From Pseudo-nitzschia pungens (Eukaryota > Bacillariophyta > Bacillariophyceae > Bacillariales > Bacillariaceae): 64,000 bases of DNA. The DNA lies in assembly GCA_037355855.1 (NCBI GenBank), contig CM074758.1, positions 1,399,001 to 1,463,000 of the forward strand. The letters are read 5' to 3'. The position numbers and the translations under genes are program-made. The notes under the pieces were generated by a model. That model did no database searches, was not told where the DNA came from, and saw only the letters and a program-made list of their open reading frames with translations. Positions 1-12,453 of the stretch are shown here, in pieces (the stretch's first letter is position 1; every line of letters starts with the position of its first letter).

Positions 1-658
1 GTAGTGATTCGACTCAAACATCCGCGACTCAATTTTCCTCAGAAGCGGGCGATGTGTGACAAGGTTTGAGATCGACAATACGTGGTGAGGACACTTCAAC
101 GCTTATACATTCTTTGGGGGGTACGATGGGATAAGATCCATCTTGTTCTATTTGGCGCATTTCTCAATCGCGAACATTATACTTCAGGTATAATAGTTCA
201 TGAGGTGGAAGAACTGTCCCTCATCGAAACAACAACAGGAATTCTCTTAGAGCGGAAAGGTTTTCTGTGAAGTTAATGCCAAATAATTTATACGTTGCAT
301 AATTTTTTATCGTAGGTTTTTCAATCTTCGCAGAATTACCACTCCCGAGCTTCAACAGAGCACATAATTTAGTAGCTTTCATCTCGGTTGGTTGTGTTCT
401 GATGCTACTACGTATTAGTGAAGCCACTCATCAATATCGGTTTCGTATCAAAGAGTGTGAGCGAACAGTTTCTCCAGAAGTCGGGAGTGACCGACTTGGA
501 GAATGATTGAAACGATTGAAAGGCAATGAAAATACACTTCGTAAACTAGTACAATTTAATGAATACGAAGTACTTCGTAATAGGAATCATTCTTCAGCTA
601 CTGAAACAGTGTTTTTCCAACGCATCGCGATTGAAGCCCACAAGCAATCACTATGCGT
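1..658. other. Intergenic, 3' flank of SMC3
   Basis: No convincing gene. Only short AT-rich open stretches occur on both strands, none with a recognisable domain. A perfect 16-bp palindrome (tacgaagtacttcgta) lies at 564-579, about 80 bases past the SMC3 stop. It belongs to the GTAC-centred palindromes that recur between genes in this window. Confidence 0.6.
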
Positions 659-3600
659 CTATTCTTCCATTGGTTGAGTTTGGAGTCCTAAAGATTCCTG
701 GCTTGCTTCAACCACAGTCTCAACCTCGTTTGATTTACGTTTTTTGTTCCCCTTCTTCGACAACGAAGAGCGGGTGGTTGAAACTTGACCGACCGCTTCT
801 TCCTCGCTCATCAAGTTAGCAATAAACTTCAAAGCGTCATTCTTCGTCATTGAGTGGATGCTGCTAACCTTGTTTTGGTGGCTTATGCCGTAACAATTCT
901 TCGCAATTCTAACAAGTTCTGGGCGGAATGTACTTGTGATGAACTGGGTTGGATTGTCGGGATTATTTGCCTGGTTGTAAATTACATTGGCCACCGCTTG
1001 GCGATAAGTGGAATCGAGAGCTTGATCGAGTTCGTCGAAAATGTAAAAGGGCGCCGGATCACACCGCTGAATTGCAAAGATGAGAGCCATGGCTACCAAG
1101 GCCTTCTGTCCCCCACTCAGCTGGCTCATTATAAAATTTTCTCCAACGGCAGAAAAACGAACCTTGATGCCGACTCCGCGGTAGAGGCTGACATCCGGGT
1201 TCTCCAACTGTTTCTTTCCCGCGCTTTCCCCGTCGTTACTGTCTGGATCTTCGTCCTCGTTTTCTCGATCTAGTGCTTCGTCAATAGCTGTCCGCATTAT
1301 GAGTTCACCGGCCCCCAGTGGCACGAGTTCTTTGAACACCTCTGCAAAATGTTTGCTGACACCTCGAAAGGTTCGGTTGATGGCTTCGTCTTTCTTTCGA
1401 TCCAGGCTTTCGACCAGCTCCTTCACTTTTTCCGCCCCTCGATCCAGCTCGTCTTTGCGATCCATCAGGGATTCGCGTTTTTCCGAGAAATTTACGTATT
1501 GGTCGAATGCCTTCTTGTTGACATGAGAGTATTTCTTGAGTTTCTTGCTCACGCGTTCCAACGATCGCTCCAGGTCGCTGATGTTTTGATTCTTGTAGTG
1601 TCGAAGCTCCGAGTCCGGAGGAAGGGAACCGAGTTCCTGGATCTTTCGCATGTAATTGTCACGGCGTCCGATGTTTAGGGATTTCTTCCCCATGAGTGTT
1701 TCGGCGCGGCGCTGCGCATCTTCTAGATCCCGGGTGTTTTTGTTGTCGATGGTTTTCAATCGTTCGAGATCGTTTTTGGCGCCGATGAGCTCGTTCTTCA
1801 GTTCTTCTTCGGCTTTCCGAATTTCTTCCAGCTTTGCCTCCAACTCGTCGGCGTCCCGGATTGCCTCTCGAGCCGCCAATCGGCGTTCCTCGAGCTGCCT
1901 CTCGGCTTGCTCCTGTAGCATTGCGTTTGTCGTTACGCCTCCCCCCATGCCTCCGGATCCCTCGCCGCTATCCAGCGTGTTGTTGACCTGCGTGAGTTCC
2001 GTCCGTCGCTTGTAGAGATTGTTTTCCAGGACGAATTCCAATCGGGTCCGCTCGGCGCGAAGCTCTTCGACAGCATCGCGCTGATCCGCGATCTTGTCGT
2101 GCAGACCGACCTGCACCTGTTTCAGTTCGTTGAGGGCGGCCCTTTCATCCTCGGAGAGACTCGATGTGAGTTCCGTCCCGATCTCTTCTCTCAGGCGAGC
2201 AACGTCGAATTGGAAGTCTTCGAGGTTTTGTTCCAGGCTGGGAATGATGTGGGATTCCAATCGCTCCGCCTGCTTGCCGTACTGCCCGATCTGGGATCGC
2301 GACTGGGACAATCCGACCTCCTGGTTTTGGATCATCCGCGTCAGTTGCGTTTGCTTGTGCTGCAGGCGAGATATCTCCTCCGACACGTTCGCCACGTCCT
2401 GTTCGGCTTGCTTGGCTTCGGCATCCACCCTGCGATGCCCTTCCTGGGCCCGGCGAAAGTCGGCTTCCGCGCTTGTTTTTGCGCTGTAGGCCTTGATGCG
2501 GGACTTTTGAACGTCGACGTAACCCCCCGAAAGGGCTCCCTTCCGAGAGCACAGGTCTCCGTCGAGGGTGATGCAGTCCATCCTGAGTTTGTCGGACCAT
2601 TCCGAGGCTACCTCCGGACTCCGGGCCAGCAATTTCCGATCAAAGATTTGCTGCATGGCGCGTTTCACCCTGGGGTCGTAGTCTATGCAGGTCGACAAGA
2701 GCGGGGCAATGTCTCCGGATTGTGGATACTGCGTGTTGTTCTGTACGCGCAGCTGATTGAGCGGCATAAAGGTCACCCGGCCCAGTTTTCCCTCCTCCAG
2801 GCGCTTCATCAGGAGCGCCGCGGTCGCGTCCGTGTCGACGATGACGTGAAAGAGAGCGTTCTGCGACGCGACCTCAACCGCCGTCCGAAACTTGGGGTCT
2901 TTCAGGGCCATGTTTTCCAGCACCATGCCAAAGTATTGCTGCCCGCGAACCAGGCCCTCCCGGTCGACGATTCTCTGGAGGGACTGGAGTCCCAGCGAGG
3001 TGTTTCGGGGAATGCTCCGGTAGAGATTGTCGTGGGCGCTCCGGCGGGCCTCCCGGCATTCCGCGAGCGTCTCGGCGAGGCCCTCGGCTTGCCGCCAGGC
3101 GTTCTTGCGAACGTCCATGAGTTTGAGGCGCTCGTTCTGCTTGTCTTCCAATCGCTTGTGGAGCGCCCGGAGGGCTTCGGTCTTGCTTCCCGTTTCGGTC
3201 TTGCTCGATTCGATCGATGCCTCGAGGTCGACGATCTGGCGCCGCAGATTGGCCAGGGCATCCCGCTGCTGGGCGAGGACCTGTTGTTTCTGCGATTGCT
3301 GCCCCTCCGTTTCCAGGATTTGCTGGCGGAGAGATTCGTCCCGTTCCTCCTTGGAATTGTATTCCTTCCCCCGTCCCTGCCGGGCGTACAGGCCATCGAT
3401 CTTGCGGGTGGCCTGGTCCCGTTCCTGTTCCATTTTTCGGAGGGCGTCTTCCTCCTCCCTGAGGACGGTCTTCTTGGTTTCGAGGCGTTCCTTGGTCGAG
3501 CGTATCTCGGCCTCGAGGGATTCGAGTTCGGCCCGGTTGCGCTCGGTGTTGTCCCGGATCATTCCCACCGTGCCCTCCAGCTCCTCGCACTTGAGGACCA

Positions 3601-4582
3601 GGTCTTCCTTGAGCTTGTAGGCCGCGCGGCGATCCTGTTCCAGCAGGGCCCGGTGGTTGCGGTTGCGCTTGAGTTTTTCCGTCTTGACCTTGAGGACGGC
3701 GTCGGCGTTCTGGATGTCGTCGTGCGTCGTTTTGCAGTGCTCGTGGAGCTCGGTGAGTTCCCGGAGGTGGATGACCCGCTTGTGCTCGATGTTGTCGAGG
3801 ACGAGGCGGGCCTTGCGCAGTTCCTTGTCGTAGAGCGTGTACTCGAGGGCCTTGCGATCGCGGTCCAGGGATTGGTAGACGGTGAGCTCCTCCTTTTCGC
3901 CCTGCAATTCGTTGAGACGCTCGTCGATGTCTCCGAGGATGGAATCGATCTTCTCGATCGATTGCGAGTTCTCCTGCATCTTGACGAGCGACTCGGATTT
4001 CTTGTCTTCGTAGAGCGTGGTGCCGGCCACCTGCTGGAGCAATTCCAGGCGCTGGGCGTCCGTCATGAGACAGAGGCTCTGGATCTTTCCCTGCTGGACC
4101 ATAAAGTAGGGATTGGACTTGGAGAAGCCGGCCCCCTCCGAGCAGGGACTGGACTTCCTGCTTGGTGGCGCGTTTTCTCTGCAGAAAGAACTCGTCCTTC
4201 TTGCTTCCAACGGTTCTGCGGAGGACCACCTCGTCGGAGTGTTCGAGCGAGAAGCGATTGTCCGAGTTGTCAAAGACGACCTCGACAAAGGCATTGACGG
4301 CAGCGGATCCCGATCCCTCGTGCAGGAGTGCCTGGCGCTCTTCCTGTTTGGGTTCGATTCGATTCGATTGGATTGGATTTGGTTTGATTCGATTTCGCAT
4401 TGCGTTGCAGTTGTAAGAAGAAGACATCAATTCCATTGGAAGCGGTTGCAGTATTGCGTGTATTGTGAGCATGACTCGAACCGATCATTCTCACTCTCTT
4501 GGAAGCAAGCAATCAATCAAACAATCAATCAAACAAATCAATCAAACCAACAGACGATTCAACATCCAACCAATCAACCAAC

Positions 4583-4615
<33 letters not shown>

Positions 4616-4843
4616 TCTACAGAGAAGCAACAGACGCCAAAAAGAACCCACAACCAAGGACTCACCGATCTCAGAGTTCGCGAATCGAGGCGCCAACAAC
4701 ACGAACTGAACGGCATCGAAGAGGTTCGATTTTCCGCTCCCGTTTCTCCCCAGGACGCAATTCGTCGTCGAAGCAAACGGATGGATTTCCGGTTGCTGCC
4801 GAAAGGACCGAAAGTTCGATATCGTTATTTGTTTGATGTGCAT
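659..4843 (-). CDS. SMC3: SMC3, cohesin ATPase subunit (two exons, one apparent frame break)
   Basis: Structural maintenance of chromosomes protein 3, which pairs with SMC1 in the nuclear cohesin ring. Exon 1 (4843-4666, 59 codons plus one base) starts [14 protein letters not shown] and holds the Walker A loop GRNGSGKSN at about residues 32-40. The intron is about 4665-4340 and begins GTGAGT. Exon 2 runs to 659, resuming ERQALLHEG. The KKD pair of SMC3 acetylation is present in VGSKKDEFF. Long coiled coils flank a hinge with a GGY motif. The C-terminus has the ABC signature [17 protein letters not shown] and Walker [10 protein letters not shown]. Total about 1275 residues, normal for SMC3. 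The frame shifts by one base in a C-run at 4132-4136 (plus strand), between VQSLLGG and [10 protein letters not shown], exactly where the family is continuous. I read this as an extra base, probably a consensus error. The gene is divergent from PRP19. Confidence 0.95.
4585..4614. repeat. (CA)15 microsatellite in SMC3 intron
   Basis: An uninterrupted CA dinucleotide run within the single SMC3 intron. It is preceded by AATC/ATCA-rich short repeats from about 4505 to 4580. It is probably length-polymorphic; no function is inferred. Confidence 0.9.
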
Positions 4844-6280
4844 GGCTGCCGTTGTCGTTGCCGTTGTCGCTGTCGTAACTATTGCTGTTGTTTGCTGCGC
4901 TGGTTCAATGGAACGCAAAACCTTTCTGGATTCGTGGCGTTCTTTGGATGGTCTTTGTCCAAGCACCCAACGATTCTTTCGATCTTGGAATTCTTTGAAG
5001 AGTCAGCTAGATCTCGTTCTGTGCACCCTCGATTAGATACCGGGAGGTGGTTGTCGTCGTCGTCGTCGTTGCCGACACCTCGAACGAAGAATATTCTATT
5101 CTCGACAAGAAGAAGAGTTTTGTCGAGTTTTGTCGAGTCGAGTCTGTTTTGGAACCGAAACACCGGAATGTTCCCGCAAGGCAAGGCAAGACGCGGCCCT
5201 TTCGATGGATCGAGATTGACCGGAATGCTTCTTCTGTGAATCCGGAATCTGTTGAAAGCACACCGGGTGGAGTTGGTTGGTTTCGTACCCAATCGTCAAT
5301 CAATCAATCTCAAAAGTGCGATGATCGTTTCGATCGAGGTTCCCGTTCGTGGTTCCTCGCTTCTTGTTGGCGGCAGAAATGGCAATGCGAATCGATTGGG
5401 TACGGGTAAGTACCAATACCGGTACGGTACCTTGTACAAGTATTGCGGATTGATTCATTCATTCATGCATTCGTTTCCGCAGCGATGATCGATCTTCGTG
5501 TACGACCATCATACGGTACCGTACCGTACCGTACCCTACTTGTTGCAACGTACAGCAACCGTCACGGAACGGTAAGGTAATGAGATTGTCCATGGATGCG
5601 GCCGGCCCCGACAAACTGATGATTTTCCAGCGCGCCATGTTTTTGGCGCAAATCCATTACTGTGTTTCAAAAACCACTTCTTTATCGTATGTACATACCG
5701 TATGTATGATGAACACTAGCAATACTCATCGGCTAGCTACGTACGTATGAGTTACGTACGTATCTACCGGTGTTTTTGTTCGTTCGTTCTAATGGGTTAT
5801 GAGCACTACTGGTAAGATCTTACCACTGCAGCCAAGATGATTTTGTTTTTCACGGTTTCGTTTCGTTCGCCCCGATGGATCGACGATCGATCTACGACGA
5901 TTGACGACTCGACTCACTTGGCCCGTCGGCCCGTGCTTTCGACGGCTAAAAGTCAACATCCCAATTACCGACATCAAACATTGGACAGAGGACCCATCCG
6001 CGCTTACCTCCAAACCACGGTAGATTCAAAGACGAGGAAACAAGAAATATCCAGAGACAAGTCGAGATAGATACAAGTAGTTGCGTTGTAAACAGAGGAC
6101 AGAGACCTTTCATTCACGAAATCGTACCAAAGAATCCAGCACAAGAAAGCGGTAAGGTTAGTTTTGGACGGCTCAACGGAACCCAGGCTCCGCAGACACA
6201 CAGGCAGACACAACAACCACGGTCAGCAACCAATACAATACAAAATACAACACAATACAATTGAATTCAATTCAACAACG
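4844..6280. promoter_or_regulatory. Divergent SMC3/PRP19 intergenic region
   Basis: About 1.4 kb between the divergent SMC3 and PRP19 start codons, so it should hold both promoters. It contains GTAC-rich repeats: a GGTACCGTACC-type run near 5513-5535 and tacgtacgta elements near 5738-5762. It also has short CA/ATAC-rich tracts just before the PRP19 start. No TATA box or other named element can be assigned with confidence. Confidence 0.5.
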
Positions 6281-7070
6281 ATGTCTCTTTCGTGCGAAAT
6301 TTCGGGGGAGTCGCTGCTCGGAATCGGCGACGAAGTCGTCGTCACCCCCTCGGGTCACATCTGCATCAAGCGTCTCCTGATGGAAAAACTGGCGGAAAAC
6401 GGCGGCCTGGATCCCTTCGAAACCGCCACCGATCTCCCCCTCTCGCCGGACCAGCTGGTCACGCTGCGAGCCGGAGCCGGGAACAGCGCGACCGGAATCC
6501 CGCCCCGCCCGAGCGCCACGTCGCTCCCCGGAATGCTGGGCACGATCCAAAAGGAATACGACGCGCTGGTGCTGGAGCTCTTTGACACCCGAAAGGCGCT
6601 CGAGGAAACCCGGCGGGAGCTCAGCCAGGCGCTCTATCAGAACGACGCGGCCATTCGGGTGGTAGCCCGGGTGGCGCAGGAACGAGACGCCGCCCGGCAA
6701 CAGCTGGAACAGTGGAGCGCGAGCGCCAATGCCAATGCCGATGCCGCTCCCGTTGCTGCCTCTGCCGCCGCCGATTCCGCCCAAGAACCGACGGTGGCGG
6801 CTCCGCCGTCCTCCGAGGAACCACCCTCGGCGAAGCGACGAAGGATCCTCGAACCCACCGCTTCCGTTCTCGAAAACGATCTCCCGGAAGACGATCTGCG
6901 GGCCATGAGCGATGTCTGGGCGCAGCTGAACAAGGTCCGCAAACCCACGCTCAAGGCGGCGGCCGCTTCGGCTCCCCTCCCCGCAGAGGCCTGGCGGCTT
7001 GCAAATTCCTGGAAACCAAGGCCTGGCACAAGTCCACCAACCGCGGGATTCTGAGCATCGCCAGCACCGG

Positions 7071-7101
<31 letters not shown>

Positions 7102-8289
7102 GATCACAATCTCACCGTTACGGCCGGGAGAGACAAACAAATCGTCGTCTACAACGAGGTCGACGAGGTGGTCTTGCACACGTTTGCCTTTGGCTCCGTG
7201 CCCACCCGCGTCGACATTGGAAAAACAATGGTCGTTGCCGGAAACGCCGAACGGAACCATCGCGCTGTTTGCGCTGGGCGGCGACGCAACCGCAAGCGGA
7301 ATCCGCAAAGCGAGGGAGAGATCCTCGAGGCGGGCGCAGAGGTGGTGGACGTCCGGGTCCACCCGACCGACCGACACATCTGCGCGGCCACGGCGGACGG
7401 CCGCCTGATCGTGGCCTACCGGATCGCCGAAGAGCAACGCCTGCAACACATCGCGACCTTTCGAAGCGACCGGGGCGAGAATCACGAGGGATACACGGCC
7501 GCCTGCCTGCATCCCGACGGCCTCATCTACGTGGCGGGAACCAAGTCGGGCAAGCTCCACGTGTGGGACTTTAAGAACAAGGTGTTGGCGGCGACCTTGC
7601 AGGTGAGTAGAACACAACACAACACAACGCATGACAACACATGACAACACAACACAAGATAACACAACAAAACACAACACATGACAACACAACGTGACAA
7701 GAAAATTCCTCCCCGTTGCGAACCGCGGAGGAAAGGTTGCGAACGGGCTTCGAGGCTCGGACCTCGGTGGCCGTCGATCGCGCTGTTGTTTGTGATGAAT
7801 CGATCGCGGTTGTTTTTTCGTTCGTTGCGTTGACTCATTTTTGTTCTTCGTCTCGTCGATCTCCGTGTCTCGCACGCGCCAAACCAGGATGGGGACGGGT
7901 CCGACGGAGTCACCGCCATTGCCTTTTCCAACAACGGGTATCACATCGCGGTCGGCCACGACTCGGCCACGGTGCGATTCTGGGATCTGAGAAAGCAAAA
8001 GGTCGCGGCGTCGATCGAGTGCGCGGAGGGAGAACCGTCGCTGAAATCGGTTCGCAGCGTGGCCTTTGACAAGGCAGGGAAATACGCCGCGATGGGAGGC
8101 GAGGGAGGCGTCAAAATCACAACCGTCAAGGAATGGGGAGTCACGGGCAGTTTTGAAACAAAGCATCCCGTATCCGGAATCGTCTGGAGCAGCAACAGCG
8201 GTAGCGGCAACGCCGGCAGCTTGTTAGAAGTTTCCTGTGACGGGGAACGAGCGGTCCAGCTGTATGGCGTACCTTCATCCGATGCGTAA
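6281..8289 (+). CDS. PRP19: PRP19-like U-box E3 ligase / splicing factor (WD40)
   Basis: Pre-mRNA-processing factor 19, a U-box ubiquitin ligase of the spliceosomal NTC complex. The N-terminus MSLSCEISGESL and a U-box (about residues 1-65) are followed by the PRP19-typical SATSLPGMLGTIQKEYDAL and coiled coil RRELSQALYQNDAAIRV. A low-complexity Ala/Pro linker with a KRRR patch comes next, then a seven-blade-type WD40 domain. Exon 1 ends ..AATLQ at 7602. The intron is 7603-7887 (GTGAGT...CAG). Exon 2 is 7888-8289. Three frame changes are needed: a missing base near 6990, an extra base near 7252 and a missing base near 7310. The last two compensate, restoring GTIALFALGGD in between. A poly-Asn run encoded by AAC repeats sits early in the WD40 region (about 7074-7101). 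Conserved family sequence on both sides of each break argues for sequencing or assembly errors. Confidence 0.88.
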
Positions 8290-10329
8290 ATAATGGAGGA
8301 GTAAAGAAGACCGAAAATAGATGTAGTTGTATCACTTTGGAAAATTGATTTCGTTTTTGAAAAAACAAGGGAAACCACACCGCAGCTTCTAATAAATATT
8401 CGGTGCTAATTTATTGATCTGCGTTTACTGCAGTATGAGTTTTTTCAGTTCTGGCTCCGGGAAGAAAATTACGAAAGGAATCAAAGAAGGAACCAACGTC
8501 CAGATGGTCCATTGTTATTGCGAGCAACGACAACATCTACGGCGACAATGACGTCCTGAACAGGTAGGACAGTCGAGAGTTCTTGAAGGACGACAATGAC
8601 ACCCATGCGTTTCCCTTCACAGTTCAATCTAGCTTTGAGCGTAGCACTAGCTCCCGTTGCGCCTTGCAGTGCAGCAGGTCGTAGATTGAAGAACTTCATC
8701 ATCAATCACATAATGATTAGCAGTATTCGTACCCAGATTGCGATACATCGATAAGAATCATATACCAGCAAGTGCAGGAACAAGCAATTCGGACTGTTTA
8801 GTTCATGATTTGCAATCAGAGTATTCTGATTCAGACAAATCATGAATGCCTTCAGCAGTCTTCAAACACTATGGACGATGTATTTGCTGTCTGTCTGGCA
8901 TGTTCTAAATACAGCAACGATGCAAGATACAATGCTGGGATTGTTGGTTGATTCACATGGGTGCAGAAGTTATAACAATATGAAGACTAAAAGGGAGCAT
9001 TGATATCTATGCCCCGTGACCAACACATTGAATAGACTTGTCATTAGATGGGCATAGCAGAAACACTATTTGTGCTCCAAGACTCAGGACTGAATGAAAG
9101 AGGAGCATAGATCGTACACTAAAAGCCATCAAACCACAATGCAGCTTGCTAGCTGACCACTTCGTCACTAAGAAGGCCCTTCTCGTTGGTCACACCAACG
9201 ATGTCAAGTTGGAGTGTGAACCGACCAATGTCATCATACAGTACGTAATGTGTTTCCTCCACTCCTCGCTCTAGTCCTAGTACTAAATCAAAAAACATCA
9301 TACCAGTCGTGTGGTGGGGATATTTCTAGCATGCGGTGACGTGAGACCCCTGATACGCTTCCTTTTTCCAAAAAGTTCGTTACGAAAGTTAAAATGTTTC
9401 AAAAAATTAATGTTGGAATGATAAAAGTAAGGTTTTTATCGTAATGCTGATGATCTTTTACTCATTGTTCTTGTCATCTCCTTCGACCTTGAACCAATTC
9501 ATTTGTGTGAGACAGAAACAAAAAAAAATAATAGTAGTAATACCGGTACGTGTAGTAAGGTACTAATCTTACGTGTCAGTAAGGCTTACCGCACATCAAG
9601 CGGGTCCGGTCACATATCAGGCTGGCGCTTTTTGTATTGCTTTTAATTTTTTGTTTCATTTCCGTTGCGGCTGTTTATGGCGCGTGACACTCCGAAACGG
9701 CGATTGTGGTTTGTGAACTCCGACTCCGCAACTCCGATGATCGTTACCTGTACCAATTTTTGTGGGTCATGAGGTAAGATTTAACCTTACTCCGATCCTA
9801 TTGTTTCATCCTCAATCTACCAGTACCTTTACTTAAGGTTACAGTAAATCGAAATGAGCCAATCAGATAGCGTATTACGTGTGACAGAAAAAGCGTTTCA
9901 AAATAGGGAACTGAGTTGGCAGTTACGACGTCCTGAAAGGTTCTTGGGCACGTGAACAAATGGGAATAATTCGCTGGAACCAATCGGATGAAATTTTAGA
10001 CTGGCACAAAGTTGATAGCGCACGGAATCGGTTCAGGTAGCGTGAGGGACTTCAGTTGACACTCTGGCCACGACTTACACTCGAGAACGTCTACGCACAA
10101 CTGTTTTCGTAAACCCGTCTTACCGGTACATTGATTCTTGTTTCCCGTTGCGAATGACAAGCGACCACAACATTGTTTTTTCAATCAGGTTTTCATAGTT
10201 TAAAACATCAAAACACTGCAAATACGTCAACTCCATATTTATTACATACCGAGGCATAGGGATAACAAAGTACTTTGTTTGAAACGAGAATTGAGAATTG
10301 AGAATTGAGCAGACCCAACTCAACAAACG
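8290..10329. other. Sparse 2 kb intergenic region
   Basis: No gene I can name. Two open stretches are notable. One is a minus ORF at 8481-8702 (74 codons, beginning with clustered Met codons and KFFNLRPAALQ). The other is an ATG-less plus stretch at 9098-9274 containing KKALLVGHTNDVKLEC, followed by a possible GTACGT splice donor near 9240. Neither has a recognised domain. From about 9540 to 9850 the GTAAGG/ACCGGTACG motif family appears. A perfect palindrome aacaaagtactttgtt is at 10264-10279, just before the next gene. Confidence 0.5.
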
Positions 10330-10989
10330 ATGTGTCGAAACGATGACAAGTGTTCCTCGATAACTGTTCCTAACTTGAAACGAGCATCGCTTGAGGATTC
10401 TACAACGAGTTGCAAAGATGAGCTTCCAAGCAATAAAAAGGCTCGAGAACTCCAAATAACACAAGGAGGTGACGAAGCTCCAGCCACCAACATCGCATGC
10501 AAAGCTCGTAAATCAACAGTGAGGTTCTCACTGAAAGACGATGTGTTTGAAATTTCACGACCTACGATAGAGGAAAAGAAATATATACATATGAGCAGGA
10601 AAGACCAACATACGATTCTTCTCGAAATATCAGATGCATTGCGTCGCCTTGCCTCTTATGAACAAGAACGAGAAGAAGGCCTGTGTTCATTCGATCAGTA
10701 CGAAAATGACATCATGGAACTAGGGCTAGAGCGTATCGTGGAGCAACAAAGCTCGGATCGCATACAGCGAGTGAAATCAGCTATCTGCGTAATTCTTCAA
10801 CACCAACGCCAGTCGCAACTACGTCATCCTTCCAAGAAACAGCAAGCGTGCACAATGAGCGAAAGCTGGTTGCAGAAACACTATCGGCCCTTCTCGCAAC
10901 TATCTGCGAAGCTAGCAAGAAGCAGAGGTCTCTTGGACCAAGAAATGGCTCCGTCTCTTTTTCCCAGACAAATCGTAATGTCAAGATAG
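10330..10989 (+). CDS. Diatom-type hypothetical protein (RGLE-like family)
   Basis: 219 residues, intronless, starting MCRNDDKCSS. The layout fits a lineage-specific protein family I associate with diatoms. A basic disordered N-terminus is followed by VRFSLKDDVFEI, then a helical region with LGLERIVEQQSSDRIQ, a Gln-rich helix (VKSAICVILQHQRQ), and a C-terminal WLQKHYRPFSQLSAKLA..RGLLDQE. Members usually show an R/LGLE motif followed by a long helix and a Y..xS..A...G..D motif. No catalytic residues are evident and the function is unknown. The family call rests on remembered pattern similarity, not a search. Confidence 0.6.
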   Translation: MCRNDDKCSSITVPNLKRASLEDSTTSCKDELPSNKKARELQITQGGDEAPATNIACKARKSTVRFSLKDDVFEISRPTIEEKKYIHMSRKDQHTILLEISDALRRLASYEQEREEGLCSFDQYENDIMELGLERIVEQQSSDRIQRVKSAICVILQHQRQSQLRHPSKKQQACTMSESWLQKHYRPFSQLSAKLARSRGLLDQEMAPSLFPRQIVMSR

Positions 10990-11225
10990 GCAACAAAAAC
11001 AGTTGAAAAAGGAATAGAAGGAGTAGGAATCATAGCAACACGAGGCAATCAGCCCTAAGGTCTTGATGTTGAAGGAATGGATTCAATCGAACTTATCAAT
11101 TTTAAAATAGAATAGAGTAAACAACGAGAAAAATTAAGCTTCAACAAATCCAGTGTTCATAGTATACTATCGAGCTAGAGTTCTGCCATGTTTAAAGTGC
11201 AATCGATTATGATTCATTGTTTATA

Positions 11226-12453
11226 TCATATTTCTCCCTTTTTGGCCAGAGCGTTATAACGATCCAACTGACGCCGTTGTTGTTTGTCGAGACGCGAGGG
11301 TCCAAGGAAAGGCATAAACATTCCTCGAAGACTGTCGTGATTTTCATTGGCATCTGCAAGAGTTCCACCCTTCAGCGGAGTGGAATAATCCCGTTCGGTT
11401 TGCAATTCTTTCAGGTACTCGGCGACAAAGACCGCATTCCTGTCTTCTTGCATAGGTGGTGGATCTCCGTCGGGAGTTGCATGCTTGCAGAGGAAACGGC
11501 GAAGTGTTTCTGCTTGCACGCAAGCGCTCCCATGTTTTCTCCCTTCGAGGGTTGTATCCGCGGCGTTGAGACTTCGAACACTCGCGAATGCAATGTTTTG
11601 CTTCGTTGATCAAGTCCGAGGCTTCCTTGTCGAGGAAATCCATGGTCATGTTGTACTCCAAGGAAATCTGAGAGAGCAAGTCAACAAATCCCGTCGAATC
11701 GCAAAACATTGGAACCGAAGTGTCCTTCCTTCTGCCGCTCGTTCCTTCAGCCGGGGTATCGGTACCTTGGTTCTCGCATTCATGTTTTTTGCCAACGTCC
11801 CTTCGTTTCCTACGACTCAGACGAATCGAAGAAGGATTTGGATCAGCTTGTCGTCTTAGCTTTAAATTCAATTCCGAATCGTTGGTAACAAATGCCATGG
11901 AAGACCAATTCATATTCGTTTTTGATCCGCCATCGTTTTGGAAGGAAGATGCAATGATGTGATTCGATTCCTTCACGAGGACGTCGTCAGCTCTTTGTCG
12001 AATGCCCGAAAACAGGGTAACGAGGTTGACACAAAAAATGTCGTGGTTACTGTTGTTGTCGTTCTTATTGGCCAACGAAGCAGCAACTTTCTCCCCCATT
12101 CCGTCGAAATAATACTGTCTCGAGCATGCAAATTTGTCGCTTCCATGATCCCATACCACCACTGCGTTCGGCACTTGATATTTGTGACAGAAACCGGCTA
12201 TTCTGTGCTGAAGTTCTATCGCATTCCATTCGAATTTCCCTATCCCCCGAACATTATTTCCATCAACCAACAGAAGCAAGCGATCATTGTTCTGATCTTG
12301 GCTCCTGCTTGCCCAATCGACGAATCGATCGTGAGGTTTTTTGGTCGTTTTTCTTCGTTTTGTTTGTTGAAGTGACAATGATGTTAGAGGTACTACGAAG
12401 CAAAGCGTCGCAAACAGCCACGCCATAGTTCGATTTTTGCGAGGGATACTCAT
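11226..12453 (-). CDS. NYN/YacP-like PIN-fold RNase-domain protein, one frame break
   Basis: About 410 residues when read through one frame break. The N-terminus has a basic start and hydrophobic stretch (MAWLFATLCFVVPLTSLSL), probably a signal or transit peptide. The core LLLLVDGNNVRGIGKFEW, VVWDHGS and VTNDSELNLKLRR gives the acidic positions expected of NYN/YacP (PIN-like) ribonucleases: Asp in VDGNN, Asp in VWD, and Asp in TNDSE. A Lys/Arg-rich linker follows. The C-terminal helical part (QAETLRRFLCKHATP to ALAKKGEI) lies in another frame. Removing one base near 11520-11526 joins ..KTWERL to it. The real start is the ATG at 12453. The gene is divergent from the channel gene at 13340. The RNA substrate cannot be inferred. 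Confidence 0.7.

Noticed and set aside
4132..4136. Programmed ribosomal frameshifting in SMC3
   Set aside because: No slippery heptamer plus downstream structure is evident, and similar one-base breaks in unrelated genes favour sequence error.
2099..4297. 732-codon plus-strand open frame opposite SMC3
   Set aside because: Mirror of the SMC3 coding frame; SMC3 motifs on the minus strand are decisive and the plus frame has no domain.
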